Shown here: in pieces, positions 17,426 to 29,664 of the stretch | How positions within the stretch are numbered: position 1 is the first letter of the stretch | How the letters are laid out: the number at the start of each line of letters is the position of its first letter | Notes under the pieces: generated by a model | Told to the model about the DNA's origin: nothing | Database searches by the model: none | The model's input: only the letters and a program-made list of their open reading frames with translations | From: Candidatus Accumulibacter conexus | Lineage (GTDB): Bacteria > Pseudomonadota > Gammaproteobacteria > Burkholderiales > Rhodocyclaceae | Reading direction: 5' to 3' | Length of the DNA stretch: 64,000 bases | Assembly: GCA_017592775.1 (NCBI GenBank) | Contig: JAGFNJ010000014.1 | Location: 26,568 to 90,567 of the forward strand | Made by a program: the position numbers and the translations under genes

Positions 17426-17464
17426 TTGCCGATCCCACCTATTCTGGCTATATTTCGGATATAG
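17426..17464 (+). promoter_or_regulatory. Probable promoter and operator of the VapC module
   Basis: A TTGCCG box (17426-17431) is followed after 17 bp by TATATT (17449-17454), a reasonable sigma-70 pair 25 bp before the antitoxin start. The -10 box lies inside an inverted repeat CTATAT-TTCGG-ATATAG (17448-17464). AT-rich sequence is otherwise rare here. Such repeats over the promoter are the usual binding site for antitoxin autorepression. Confidence 0.5.
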
Positions 17465-17478
17465 ATGGGAGACGTGAA

Positions 17479-17781
17479 ATGAGCGAGCCTTCGCAGCAAC
17501 GAGCAATCGCCAATTTCCGAAAGCGGCTGGCCGAAAAAGGGCTGGTCCGCTTCGAGGTGACTGGTCGCGATTCAGACCGCGAGCTGGTGCGAACGGTCGC
17601 TCGCCGCCTCGCCGAGGCTGGGCCTGACTCCGATCGGCTGCGGGCCGCCGTCAACGGCTTTTTCGGCGGCGAGCCACCCAAGAAAGGTGGCATCCTCAAG
17701 GCGCTGCTGGCGTCTCCCCTGATCGGCTCCGAACTCGACCTGAACCGTCCGCGTGAGGAAGGACGGAAGGTCGACCTGTGA
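17479..17781 (+). CDS. Antitoxin of a VapC-type module
   Basis: A 100-residue charged protein, MSEPSQQRAIANF at the start, then FEVTGRDSDRELVRTVARRL, and an acidic/basic tail ending REEGRKVDL. I recognise it as the kind of small protein that sits directly upstream of VapC toxins in many proteobacteria, but no classical AbrB, RHH or Phd motif is obvious. The ATG at 17479 is preceded by GGGAGACGTGAA. Its stop overlaps the toxin start. Expected role: bind the toxin and repress the shared promoter at 17426-17464. GC content drops just upstream, hinting at acquisition. Confidence 0.7.
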   Translation: MSEPSQQRAIANFRKRLAEKGLVRFEVTGRDSDRELVRTVARRLAEAGPDSDRLRAAVNGFFGGEPPKKGGILKALLASPLIGSELDLNRPREEGRKVDL

Positions 17782-18209
17782 TGCGCTATCTCCTCGACAC
17801 GAACATCATCAGCAATTTCACCAAACTGGTGCCTTCGGAGCCACTGGTCGCCTGGATGGCCGACCAGTTCGACGATGAGCTGTTCATCGCCGCGCTGACG
17901 CTGGCGGAGCTTCGCCGAGGCGTGCTCGAAACGCCGGCTGGCAAGCGCCGCAACCAGCTCGACGCTTGGTTCAGCGGCCCCCAAGGTCCGCAGGCGCTAT
18001 TCGCTGGCCGCATTCTCCCGTTTGATGAACGCGCCGGCATCGCCTGGGCGGAACTGATGGCCGAGGGCAGGGCCAGCGGGCGCCCCCGCAGTGGGCTCGA
18101 CACGATCATCGCCGCAATCGCCGTCACCAACGATTGCGTGGTCGTTACGGACAATGAACGCGATTTCGCTGGCATCGAGATCTTCAACCCGATCCGCGGT
18201 GCAAGTTGA
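17781..18209 (+). CDS. vapC: VapC-type PIN-domain toxin
   Basis: 142 residues from the ATG at 17781 (an in-frame GTG at 17778 would add one residue). The PIN-domain acids are all visible: MRYLLDTNIIS (Asp6), ALTLAELRRGV (Glu about 43), SGLDTIIAAIA (Asp about 104) and VVTDNERDF (Asp about 122). PIN toxins are metal-dependent RNases that cut tRNA or rRNA when released from the antitoxin. It overlaps the antitoxin by one base (TGATG), the normal order for this module. Active-site residues appear intact. Confidence 0.88.
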   Translation: MRYLLDTNIISNFTKLVPSEPLVAWMADQFDDELFIAALTLAELRRGVLETPAGKRRNQLDAWFSGPQGPQALFAGRILPFDERAGIAWAELMAEGRASGRPRSGLDTIIAAIAVTNDCVVVTDNERDFAGIEIFNPIRGAS

Positions 18210-18365
18210 CGCGCGTCAAGCCCTTCTCACGCCCAACACTGATCGCGGCCGTCGAACTTCTCGAAGCGCAAGGCCAAGCGCACCCCAACCAAGCGGTCCC
18301 ACGGAAATGCTGCAGCGCAGCTTGCCAGACGTGGAATCCGGCTGTATGGTCTCGCCCTTCGGTTT

Positions 18366-18381
18366 ATATCGTATACGATAT
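18366..18381. promoter_or_regulatory. GntR/FCD operator palindrome
   Basis: ATATCGTATACGATAT is a perfect 16-bp palindrome. Its core GTATAC flanked by AT-rich arms is the type of site bound by FadR/FCD members of the GntR family. It ends 16 bp before the chosen start of the GntR gene and just before its ribosome-binding site (GGAG at 18384-18387), so it is placed for autoregulation and for control of the whole liv-put transcript. Confidence 0.65.
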
Positions 18382-18396
18382 TCGGAGTTCAGCCCT

Positions 18397-19095
18397 TTGC
18401 CGACGCCTTCAGCCCTCGAGTTGGTCGCTGCGCAGAAAGTGCCGCGCCTGAGCGCGTCCGATCATGTCGCGCAGACGCTGAAGAAGGCGATCGTCGATGG
18501 CCTGCTGCCCGCCGGCGAATTGCTGCGGCAGGACGAAATCGCCGCCCACTTCCACGTCAGCAAGATTCCCGTCCGCGAAGCGCTGAAACACCTCGAAGCC
18601 AAGGGCCTGGTCACCTTCCTGCGCAACCGCGGCGTCGTCGTCGCCTCGCTGTCGGCAGCGGAGATCAGCGAATACATGGAGATCCGCGCCCTGCTCGAGG
18701 CCCGCGCGGCGCGCCTGGCTGCGCCACTGATCGGCCAGCCGACGATCGACGAGGCACGACAGCACCTCGAGGAATTCGCGCGCGCCAGCGACAGCCGCCG
18801 CTGGGGCGAACTCAACTGGCTGTTCCACTCGACGCTCTACGCGGCAGCCGCGCGCCCGATCCTGCTCGGCGAGATCCGCTCGCTGTACAACCGGGTCGAG
18901 CGCTACGTGCGTGCCCTGCTGTCGGTCACCACCGAAATGCCGAAAGCCGGGCAGGAACACGCCGCGATACTCGACGCGTTCGTCCGCCGGGACGCCGACG
19001 CGGCGGCAGAACTCACTCGGGCGCACGTGCTCGATGCGGGTGCTTCACTCGTCACTTATCTCAACGACCACCGTAATCAAGGAGGAAACAGATGA
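18397..19095 (+). CDS. GntR-family transcriptional regulator (FCD subfamily)
   Basis: 232 residues. The winged helix (about residues 18-85) has QDEIAAHFHVSKIPVREALKHLEAKGL, the GntR recognition pattern; the all-helical C-terminal part with EYMEIRALLEARAARLAA and a metal/ligand pocket of the FCD type (MKxEH-like EMPKAGQEHAAIL) follows. I take the TTG at 18397 as start: it follows GGAG at 9 bp and lies beyond the 16-bp palindrome. An ATG at 18346 would place that palindrome inside the gene. The stop overlaps the livJ start by ATGA, so regulator and transporter share a transcript. The likely effector is an amino acid or its breakdown product. Confidence 0.85.
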   Translation: MPTPSALELVAAQKVPRLSASDHVAQTLKKAIVDGLLPAGELLRQDEIAAHFHVSKIPVREALKHLEAKGLVTFLRNRGVVVASLSAAEISEYMEIRALLEARAARLAAPLIGQPTIDEARQHLEEFARASDSRRWGELNWLFHSTLYAAAARPILLGEIRSLYNRVERYVRALLSVTTEMPKAGQEHAAILDAFVRRDADAAAELTRAHVLDAGASLVTYLNDHRNQGGNR

Positions 19096-20189
19096 AGAAA
19101 CACATCCTGGCAGCCAGTCTCGGCCTGCTGTCGCTCGCCGCCAGCAGCGCCTACGCCGACATCGTCGTCGCCATCGCCGGCCCGATGACCGGTCAGTATG
19201 CCTCCGCCGGCGACCAGATCCGCAAGGGTGCCGAACTGGCGATCGCCGACATCAACGCCAAGGGCGGCGTCCTCGGCCAGAAGCTGAAGCTCGAGGTCGG
19301 CGACGATGCCTGCGACCCGAAGCAGGCGGTCTCGGTGGCCAACACGATGGTCAACAAGAAGATCACCTTCATGCACGGACACTGGTGTTCGAGTTCGACG
19401 ATCCCGGCCTCCGACGTCTACAACGAAGCCCAGATCCCGATGGCGACGGTATCGACGAACCCGCAGGTGACCGAGCGCGGACTGAAGAACATCTTCCGCA
19501 TCATGGGCCGCGATGACCAGCAGGGACTGGTTGCCGGCACCTTCCTCGCCGAGCACTTCAAGGGCAAGAAGATCGCCGTCGTCGACGACAAGAGCGCCTA
19601 TGGCAAGGGCCTCGCCGACGAGATCGCCAAGGCGATGGAAGCCAAGGGTGCGAAGCCGGCACTGCGCGAATCGATCACCGCCGGCGAGAAGGACTACTCC
19701 GGACTGGTCAGCAAACTGAAGTCGGCCGGTGTCGAAGTGATGGCATTCGGTGGCTACCATACCGAAGTGGCGCTGATCCTGCGCCAGGCGCAGCAGGCCG
19801 GACTGAAGCTGACGGTCATGGGCGGCGACACGATGACCAACTCGGAACTCGTCACCGCTGCCGGCCCGACGGCCGACAACGTCCTCTTCACCTTCGCGCC
19901 CGATCCGCGCAAGAACCCGGCAGCCGCCGGCGTGGTGAAGAAGTTCCGCGACGCCAAGGTCGAACCCGAAGGCTACGTGATGTACGCCTATGCCGCCATG
20001 CAACTCTTTGCCGAAGCGGCCACCAAGGCCAAGAGCACCAAGTACGCCGACCTCGAGAAGGCGTTGCGTGAAGGCAGCTTCGACACCGTCATCGGCAAGC
20101 TCGGCTTCGACGCCAAGGGCGACAACAAGCTGCCCGGCTTCACGGTCTACCAGTGGAAGGGTGGCCAGTACGACTACGTGAAGAAGTGA
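19092..20189 (+). CDS. livJ: Branched-chain amino acid type ABC substrate-binding protein
   Basis: 365 residues. Signal peptide MKKHILAASLGLLSLAASSAYA, then IVVAIAGPMTGQYASAGDQIRKGAELAI, the first lobe of HAAT-family binding proteins, with HGHWCSSSTIPASDVYNEA and GRDDQQGLVAG in the ligand pocket region and a Cys pair usual for LivJ/LivK. A strong ribosome-binding site AAGGAGG stands at 19079-19085. Periplasmic. It is translationally coupled to the GntR gene and its permease and ATPase genes lie 3.7 kb downstream beyond putA. Ligand could be leucine/isoleucine/valine or, given putA, proline. Confidence 0.9.
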   Translation: MKKHILAASLGLLSLAASSAYADIVVAIAGPMTGQYASAGDQIRKGAELAIADINAKGGVLGQKLKLEVGDDACDPKQAVSVANTMVNKKITFMHGHWCSSSTIPASDVYNEAQIPMATVSTNPQVTERGLKNIFRIMGRDDQQGLVAGTFLAEHFKGKKIAVVDDKSAYGKGLADEIAKAMEAKGAKPALRESITAGEKDYSGLVSKLKSAGVEVMAFGGYHTEVALILRQAQQAGLKLTVMGGDTMTNSELVTAAGPTADNVLFTFAPDPRKNPAAAGVVKKFRDAKVEPEGYVMYAYAAMQLFAEAATKAKSTKYADLEKALREGSFDTVIGKLGFDAKGDNKLPGFTVYQWKGGQYDYVKK

Positions 20190-20375
20190 GGCAGTGAACC
20201 GCCGCTGCCGCGTCACGCCCGGCCAGGCATGACACGGCAGCGCCCGCATCGCCTGCCCGCCGGCATCGGCGCAGCGAGGCCGGCGGGCAGGCGCAAGGGA
20301 CCGCCGTGCACCGGCGGCACCATGGTCAACCCCGCGCGACACCCGCTGGCGTCGCCGACCCGACTGGACAGCAGC

Positions 20376-23300
20376 ATGAGCGAAGCCCACACCCGAATCC
20401 TGCGCCGGCGGCTGCGCGAATACCACCGCATCGACGAAGCGAAGGTCGTCGACGAACTGGTCGCGCTCGCCCGCTGCAGCCACTCCGAACAACAGGGAAT
20501 CCGCGAGCGGGCGGTGCCGCTGGTACAGACGGTGCGTGACAGCCGCCTCAAGACCGGCGGCATCGACGCCTTTCTCGCCACCTACGACCTCTCGTCGCGC
20601 GAGGGCGTCGTCCTGATGTGTCTCGCCGAAGCGCTGCTGCGGATTCCCGACGCGGCGACCGTCGATCGCCTGATCCGCGACAAGATCGGCAACACCGAAT
20701 GGGAGAAGCGACTCGGCGCGTCGCACAGCACCTTCGTCAACGCCGGCACCTGGGCGCTGATGCTCACCGGCCGCATCGTCAATCTCGACAACCAGGACCG
20801 CAACCTCGGCGGCACGCTGAAACGGATGGTCGCGCGCGCCGGCGAACCGGTCATCCGGCAAGCGGTGATCACCGCCATGCGCATCCTCGGCCGCCAGTTC
20901 GTCATGGGGCGCAACATCCACGAAGCGATCGAACGCGCGCGCAGCGCCGAGAGGAACGGCTATCGCCATTCCTACGACATGCTTGGCGAGGCGGCACGCA
21001 GTACCGCCGACGCCCTGCGCTACTTCGAGTCGTACAGCGACGCGATCGCCGCCATCGGCGACGCCGCCGCCGGCCGCCCGGCTTTCGAGGCGCCATCGAT
21101 CTCGATCAAGCTGTCGGCGCTGCACCCGCGTTACGAGGTGGCCAACGAGCAGCGGGTGCGGCACGAGTTGCTGCCGGCAGTCAAGGAACTCGCGGTGCGC
21201 GCGCGCGCGCGCAACATCGGCTTCACGATCGACGCCGAGGAAGCCGACCGCCTCGAGATCTCGCTCGACCTCATCGAGGCGCTGGCGCTGGACTCCGAAC
21301 TGGCCGGCTGGAACGGCCTCGGGCTCGCCGTCCAGGCCTACCAGAAACGCGCCCTGCCGCTGCTCGACTGGCTCGCCGACCTCGCCCACCGCGGCAACCG
21401 GCGGCTGATGGTGCGCCTGTGCAAGGGCGCCTACTGGGACGCCGAGATCAAGCTGGCACAGGAGCGCGGGTTGAGCGACTACCCTGTGTTCACGCGCAAG
21501 GTGTCGAGCGACCTCTCGTACCTCGCCTGTGCGCGCCGCCTGTTCGCCGATCCGCTGGCCTTCTACCCGGCGTTCGCGACGCACAACGCCCACACCCTGG
21601 CGGCCGTCGCCGAACTGGCGATCAGCGCCGGCGGCAGCGACGAGTGGGAGTATCAGCGCCTGCACGGCATGGGCGAGGAACTCTACGACCAGATCGTCGG
21701 CAAGGACAGATGGGGACGCGCCTGCCGCGTCTACGCGCCGGTCGGCAGCCACGAGGACCTGCTGGCATACCTGGTTCGCCGACTGCTCGAGAACGGTGCC
21801 AACTCGTCATTCGTCAACCGCATCGCCGACGCCGACCTGCCGATCGACACGCTGATCGCCGACCCGGTCGACAAGGCCGCCGCCCTGGCGAGCAAGCGCC
21901 AGACGCGAATTCCCCTGCCACGCGACCTCTTCGGCGCCGAACGCGCCAACAGCGAAGGACTGGACATGAACGACAAACCCACCCTCGAAGACCTGCGGCA
22001 CGCGATCGAACACAGCACGCGTGTCAGCTACGTCGCCGCACCGCTGATCGGCGGCCGGGCACGCGCCGGCGCCAGCCGGCCGGTGCCGTCGCCGGCCGAC
22101 GAACGCGACGTCGTCGGGCTGGTCATCGAGGCCAGCGTGGACGACGTCGGCCAGGCGCTGGCGGCAGCGCAGGCGGCGTTCCCGGCCTGGGAAGCGACAC
22201 CGGCAGGCGAACGCGCGGCGGCGCTGATGCGCGCCGCCGACCTGATGCAGGGACGCCTGCCCGAACTCGTCGCGCTGCTCGTGCGCGAAGGCGGCCGCAC
22301 GCAGGCTGACGCCATCTCCGAGGTGCGCGAGGCGATCGACTTCTGCCGCTACTACGCCGCGCAGGCGAAGGAGAAATTCTCCGAGCCGATCCAGTTGCCG
22401 GGCCCGACCGGCGAGCGCAACAGCCTGTCGCTGCATGGCCGTGGCGTCTTCGTCTGCATCAGCCCGTGGAATTTCCCGCTCGCCATCTTCGTCGGCCAGG
22501 TCGCGGCGGCGCTCGCCGCCGGCAACTGCGTCGTCGCCAAGCCGGCCGAGCAGACGCCGCTGGTGGCGGCGCTGGCGGTCGAACTGCTGCACAGTGCCGG
22601 CATCCCCGCGGCGGCGCTGGCCTTCCTGCCGGGTGACGGGCGCATCGGTGCGGCGCTGGTCGCCGGCCGCGAATGCGCTGGCGTTGCCTTCACCGGTTCG
22701 ACCGAGGTGGCGCGGCTGATCGCCCGCACGCTCGCCGCGAAGGACGGCCCGCTGCTGCCGCTGATCGCCGAAACCGGCGGCCAGAACGCGCTGATCGCCG
22801 ATTCCTCGGCGCTGCCCGAGCAGATCGTCCGCGATGTCGTCGCCTCGGCCTTCAACTCGGCCGGCCAGCGCTGCTCGGCACTGCGCGTGCTGTTCATCCA
22901 GGCCGACATCGCCGACCGGGTTTGCGAACTGCTCGCCGGCGCCATGCAGGAACTGCGCATCGGCAACCCGGCCGACCTCGAAACGGACGTCGGACCGGTG
23001 ATCGACGAAGCGGCACGGCAGGTGCTACAGGCGCATGCCCGCTGGCTCGACAGCTTCGCGCAGCCGATCCACACCTGCAGCCTCGACGAGGAAGCGACGC
23101 GGCACGGCACCTTCTTCGCCCCGCGCGCCTACGAGATCGACACCCTCGGCCGCCTCGAGCGCGAGGTCTTCGGGCCGATCCTGCACGTCATCCGCTGGCG
23201 CGCCGACGATCTCGACGAGGTCTGCGCCGCCATCGCCAACACCGGTTACGGGCTGACGCTGGGGATTCACAGCCGCATCGACGAGACCATCCAGCGCATC

Positions 23301-23519
23301 ACCAGCCGGCTGCACGTCGGCAACACCTACGTCAACCGCAACATCATCGGCGCCGTCGTCGGCGTGCAACCCTTCGGCGGCGAGGGCCTGTCGGGAACCG
23401 GCCCGAAGGCCGGCGGCCCGCACTACCTCTACCGCTTTGCCTGCGAGCGCACGCTCAGCGTCGATACCACGGCGGCCGGCGGCAATGCGGGGCTGATGGC
23501 GCTCGACGAGGGAGAGTGA
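20376..23519 (+). CDS. putA: Bifunctional proline dehydrogenase / P5C dehydrogenase
   Basis: About 1047 residues from the ATG at 20376 (an ATG at 20322 is also possible). N-terminal FAD-dependent proline dehydrogenase barrel: SIKLSALHPRYE, RLMVRLCKGAYWDAEIK, FATHNAHTLAAV, EYQRLHGMGEELYDQI and LENGANSSFVNRI. C-terminal aldehyde dehydrogenase: SPWNFPLAIFVGQVAAALA, catalytic Glu about 799 (IAETGGQNA) and Cys about 833 (NSAGQRCSALR). It oxidises proline to glutamate at the inner membrane face, feeding electrons to quinone. It lacks the N-terminal RHH DNA-binding domain of E. coli PutA, so control must come from elsewhere, plausibly the GntR gene. It sits between livJ and livH in one direction. 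Confidence 0.95.
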   Translation: MSEAHTRILRRRLREYHRIDEAKVVDELVALARCSHSEQQGIRERAVPLVQTVRDSRLKTGGIDAFLATYDLSSREGVVLMCLAEALLRIPDAATVDRLIRDKIGNTEWEKRLGASHSTFVNAGTWALMLTGRIVNLDNQDRNLGGTLKRMVARAGEPVIRQAVITAMRILGRQFVMGRNIHEAIERARSAERNGYRHSYDMLGEAARSTADALRYFESYSDAIAAIGDAAAGRPAFEAPSISIKLSALHPRYEVANEQRVRHELLPAVKELAVRARARNIGFTIDAEEADRLEISLDLIEALALDSELAGWNGLGLAVQAYQKRALPLLDWLADLAHRGNRRLMVRLCKGAYWDAEIKLAQERGLSDYPVFTRKVSSDLSYLACARRLFADPLAFYPAFATHNAHTLAAVAELAISAGGSDEWEYQRLHGMGEELYDQIVGKDRWGRACRVYAPVGSHEDLLAYLVRRLLENGANSSFVNRIADADLPIDTLIADPVDKAAALASKRQTRIPLPRDLFGAERANSEGLDMNDKPTLEDLRHAIEHSTRVSYVAAPLIGGRARAGASRPVPSPADERDVVGLVIEASVDDVGQALAAAQAAFPAWEATPAGERAAALMRAADLMQGRLPELVALLVREGGRTQADAISEVREAIDFCRYYAAQAKEKFSEPIQLPGPTGERNSLSLHGRGVFVCISPWNFPLAIFVGQVAAALAAGNCVVAKPAEQTPLVAALAVELLHSAGIPAAALAFLPGDGRIGAALVAGRECAGVAFTGSTEVARLIARTLAAKDGPLLPLIAETGGQNALIADSSALPEQIVRDVVASAFNSAGQRCSALRVLFIQADIADRVCELLAGAMQELRIGNPADLETDVGPVIDEAARQVLQAHARWLDSFAQPIHTCSLDEEATRHGTFFAPRAYEIDTLGRLEREVFGPILHVIRWRADDLDEVCAAIANTGYGLTLGIHSRIDETIQRITSRLHVGNTYVNRNIIGAVVGVQPFGGEGLSGTGPKAGGPHYLYRFACERTLSVDTTAAGGNAGLMALDEGE

Positions 23520-23603
23520 AGCACCAGCCGCGCTGGCAGGTTGCCCACCGGCGTTCCGTTATGGCACTCTGCAGCCATCTGATGACTCCATCGGGAGAAA
23601 GCC

Positions 23604-23828
23604 ATGTCCGCCACCGTTGAAGAACTCGAGACCGAAGTGCTCGCCCTGCCTGCCGCCCAACGAGCTCACCTGGTGGAAAAGCTCATCGCCAGTCTTGACG
23701 TTGAGCCAGACGTTGAAAACGCCTGGGCGGAAGAAGTTGAAAGACGCCAGGGAGAGATTGAGAGTGGAACGGTGATGCTGCTCCGCGGCCCTGCAGCGCT
23801 TTCCCGCTTGCGCGCCGAATTCACGTGA
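23604..23828 (+). CDS. Orphan addiction-module antitoxin component
   Basis: 74 residues starting MSATVEELETEVLALPAAQRAHL, a helical pattern typical of the short 'putative addiction module component' antitoxin family, whose partner is normally a RelE/ParE toxin immediately downstream. GGGAGAAAG precedes the start. Here no toxin gene follows: the next gene, livH, begins 46 bp later. It may be a remnant, or act with a toxin elsewhere. It interrupts an otherwise metabolic operon. Confidence 0.7.
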   Translation: MSATVEELETEVLALPAAQRAHLVEKLIASLDVEPDVENAWAEEVERRQGEIESGTVMLLRGPAALSRLRAEFT

Positions 23829-23874
23829 AGCCGCGTCACCTGCGGTCACGTCGCATGCCACAAGGAGAAGGATC

Positions 23875-27634
<3,760 letters not shown>

Positions 27635-27654
<20 letters not shown>

Positions 27655-28552
27655 GCAGGCGGTCGCGCCACCCCGCTGGCTGCCGTTCCTGGTTCTCGCC
27701 GTCGGCCTGCTGGCGATCTCCTTCGGCGCCATCCTGGCGCGCTTCGCGCAGGCCGAGGGGCTGCCGTCGCTGGCCATCGCGACGCTGCGGCTGGGCCTCG
27801 CGGCGCTCATCATCACGCCGCTCGCGCTCTGGCAGTCGACCCACACGCTGCGCGCGCTGAGCGGGCGACAGGCGCTGCTCACCACCGGCGCCGGCTTCTT
27901 CCTCGCGCTGCACTTCGCGACCTGGATCAGCTCGCTCGAATACACCTCGGTCGCGAGCAGCACGGCGCTGGTGACGACCAACCTGCTGTGGATCGGCATC
28001 GCCTCGTTCCTGCTCTTCGGCGAGCGGCCGAGCCGGCTGATGAGCGTCGGCATCGTCGTCTCGCTCAGCGGCAGCCTGCTGATCTTCTGGAGCGACAGCC
28101 GCAGCAGCGACGCCGGCAGCAACCCGCTGCTCGGCAACTTCCTCGCCGTCGCCGGCAGCTGGTGCTTTTCCGCCTATCTGCTGCTCGGCCGCCGGCTGCG
28201 CGCGAACCTGCCGCTGCCGGCCTACGTCTGGCTCGCCTACGGCAGCGCCGCGCTCTTCCTCGTCGTCGCCTGCCAGGGCAGCGGCACCCCGCTCACCGGC
28301 TACAGCTCGGCCGCGTATCTCGTCGCCGTCGGCATGGCGGTCGGCCCGCAACTGCTCGGCCATACCTCGTACAACTGGTCGCTGCGACACGTCTCGCCGA
28401 CCTTCATCGCCGTCGTCACGCTCGGCGAACCGGTCGGCAGCGCACTTCTCGCCTGGCTCTTCTTCGGCGAATCATTCGCCTTCATGCAGGGGGTCGGCTT
28501 CGTCCTCCTGCTCGTCGGCATCTACCTCGCGGCGCGCGGCGAAGGGCGCTGA
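27635..28552 (+). CDS. DMT superfamily (EamA) transporter
   Basis: 305 residues, about ten membrane helices in two EamA repeats; SLEYTSVASSTALVTTNLLWI in the first and RHVSPTFIAVVTLGEPVGSALLAWLFFGE in the second are family marks. The ATG at 27635 is preceded by AAGGAGG within the end of livF; an ATG at 27611 lies further inside livF and has no such site. It overlaps livF by 20 bp, so it is co-translated with the transporter. It may export excess amino acids or metabolites derived from them. Confidence 0.87.
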
Positions 28553-28728
28553 CGCGGGCGCCCGTTGGCGTAGCGCCTCCCGCAGCGCGCCGCTACCTTG
28601 CGGAACGCGGCAGCGCACGGCCAAGCTTGAAATACAGAAGAAAGGCACAGAGCCAACCACTCTTGCGGTTAAGCGTACAAGGTGATAGGTTGTTAAGGGG
28701 ATAGATGTTTATGCGCCGAGGTGAAAAG

Positions 28729-29001
28729 ATGTCCAACGAAGAGACCACCCGTTTGACCGTTACGCTTTCGCGGGAGACCGATCTAGCCTTGCGGGCCTTT
28801 CTCGGTGCCCAGGGTATGCGCAAGGGCGACCTCTCGAAGTTCATCGAGGACGCCGTCCGCTGGCGCATGTTCGACCAGGCGGTTCAAGGCGTCAAAGCGC
28901 GTAATGCTGACATGGATGCTGATGAGCTCCAGGCAGCGATCGATGAGGCCTGCGCCACCGTTCGCAGCGAGATGTGGCCGACTTCCTCGAAGGCGTTGTA
29001 G
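28729..29001 (+). CDS. Ribbon-helix-helix type antitoxin
   Basis: 90 residues. TTRLTVTLSRETDLALRAFL gives the N-terminal strand and helix of an RHH fold and KGDLSKFIEDAVRWRMF the second helix; the C-terminal 45 residues would bind toxin. The ATG at 28729 follows GAGGTG at 5 bp; an ATG at 28705 is less likely. A PIN-domain gene starts 5 bp after its stop. Base composition is visibly less GC-rich than the flanking operons, and codon use is mixed, suggesting transfer. Confidence 0.72.
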   Translation: MSNEETTRLTVTLSRETDLALRAFLGAQGMRKGDLSKFIEDAVRWRMFDQAVQGVKARNADMDADELQAAIDEACATVRSEMWPTSSKAL

Positions 29002-29006
29002 TTGGG

Positions 29007-29420
29007 ATGCGCCTGATTCTTGACACCAATGTCCTGGTTGCGGCCCTGATCACTCGCGGAACACCACCCGACAAGCTTTATGAGGCGTGGCGCGACGGAC
29101 GCTTCACGCTGCTCACTTCCGAACTGCAGATCGAAGAAATTCGCCGGGTCACGCGCCGGGAAGGCATTCGTTTCCGCATTCACCAGGCCGAGGCCGGACG
29201 TCTCGTCAATGACCTCCGCCGCTTGGCAACCCTCATCGATCATTTGCCGACGCTCGATGTTTCGCCTGACCCTTACGACAACTTTCTCTTGGCGATGGCC
29301 CAGGCCGGCCAGGCCGACCTTCTCGTGACCGGTGACAAAAGGGACCTGCTGAGCCTCTCAAGTCATCAGGGCACCCGCATCTTGAAGGCGCGCGACACGC
29401 TCGGCTTGCTCGGAGGCTGA
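29007..29420 (+). CDS. PIN-domain toxin (COG1569 type)
   Basis: 137 residues. MRLILDTNVLVAALITRG (first Asp), LTSELQIEEIRRV (Glu region), DPYDNFLLAMA (Asp pair) and LVTGDKRDLL (last Asp) give the four-acid PIN active site; this arrangement matches the PIN family annotated as toxins of putative TA systems. The start at 29007 lies 5 bp after the RHH gene; an in-frame ATG at 28974 would overlap it. Expected to be a metal-dependent RNase held by the RHH protein. Confidence 0.8.
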   Translation: MRLILDTNVLVAALITRGTPPDKLYEAWRDGRFTLLTSELQIEEIRRVTRREGIRFRIHQAEAGRLVNDLRRLATLIDHLPTLDVSPDPYDNFLLAMAQAGQADLLVTGDKRDLLSLSSHQGTRILKARDTLGLLGG

Positions 29421-29664
29421 TCGCATGGTGCGCTCGATCGTTACCACCACACCGAATGCTGCAGTCGCTCTTCCGGCACTGTTCTCTCGCCAAACCGCCT
29501 GGCGTCCGATTGCATGGATCGACGGCCGTGTTCGGTAGCTGTGCGCCCACGACCTCTCGCTTTCGCCAGACGCGGGCAAGGCATTCTGATTGCAGCGCGC
29601 TGAACCTGTGAATGGCTTCGATGGGCTGGTCGACACCCCGCTGCGCCTGGATCTGCCCGCGGTT
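29421..29664. other. Intergenic gap between convergent genes
   Basis: About 240 bp between the PIN gene (+) and the P-loop gene (-). I see no convincing frame, no RNA gene and no clear intrinsic terminator. Confidence 0.4.

Noticed and set aside
20229-20375. Extended N-terminus of PutA with a DNA-binding domain
   Set aside because: The extra residues are Arg/Gly/Pro-rich and lack an RHH pattern; no proper start signal upstream.
19077-21752. Leftward open frame of nearly 900 codons across livJ and putA
   Set aside because: It crosses two well-defined genes and an intergenic gap and has no family similarity that I can see.
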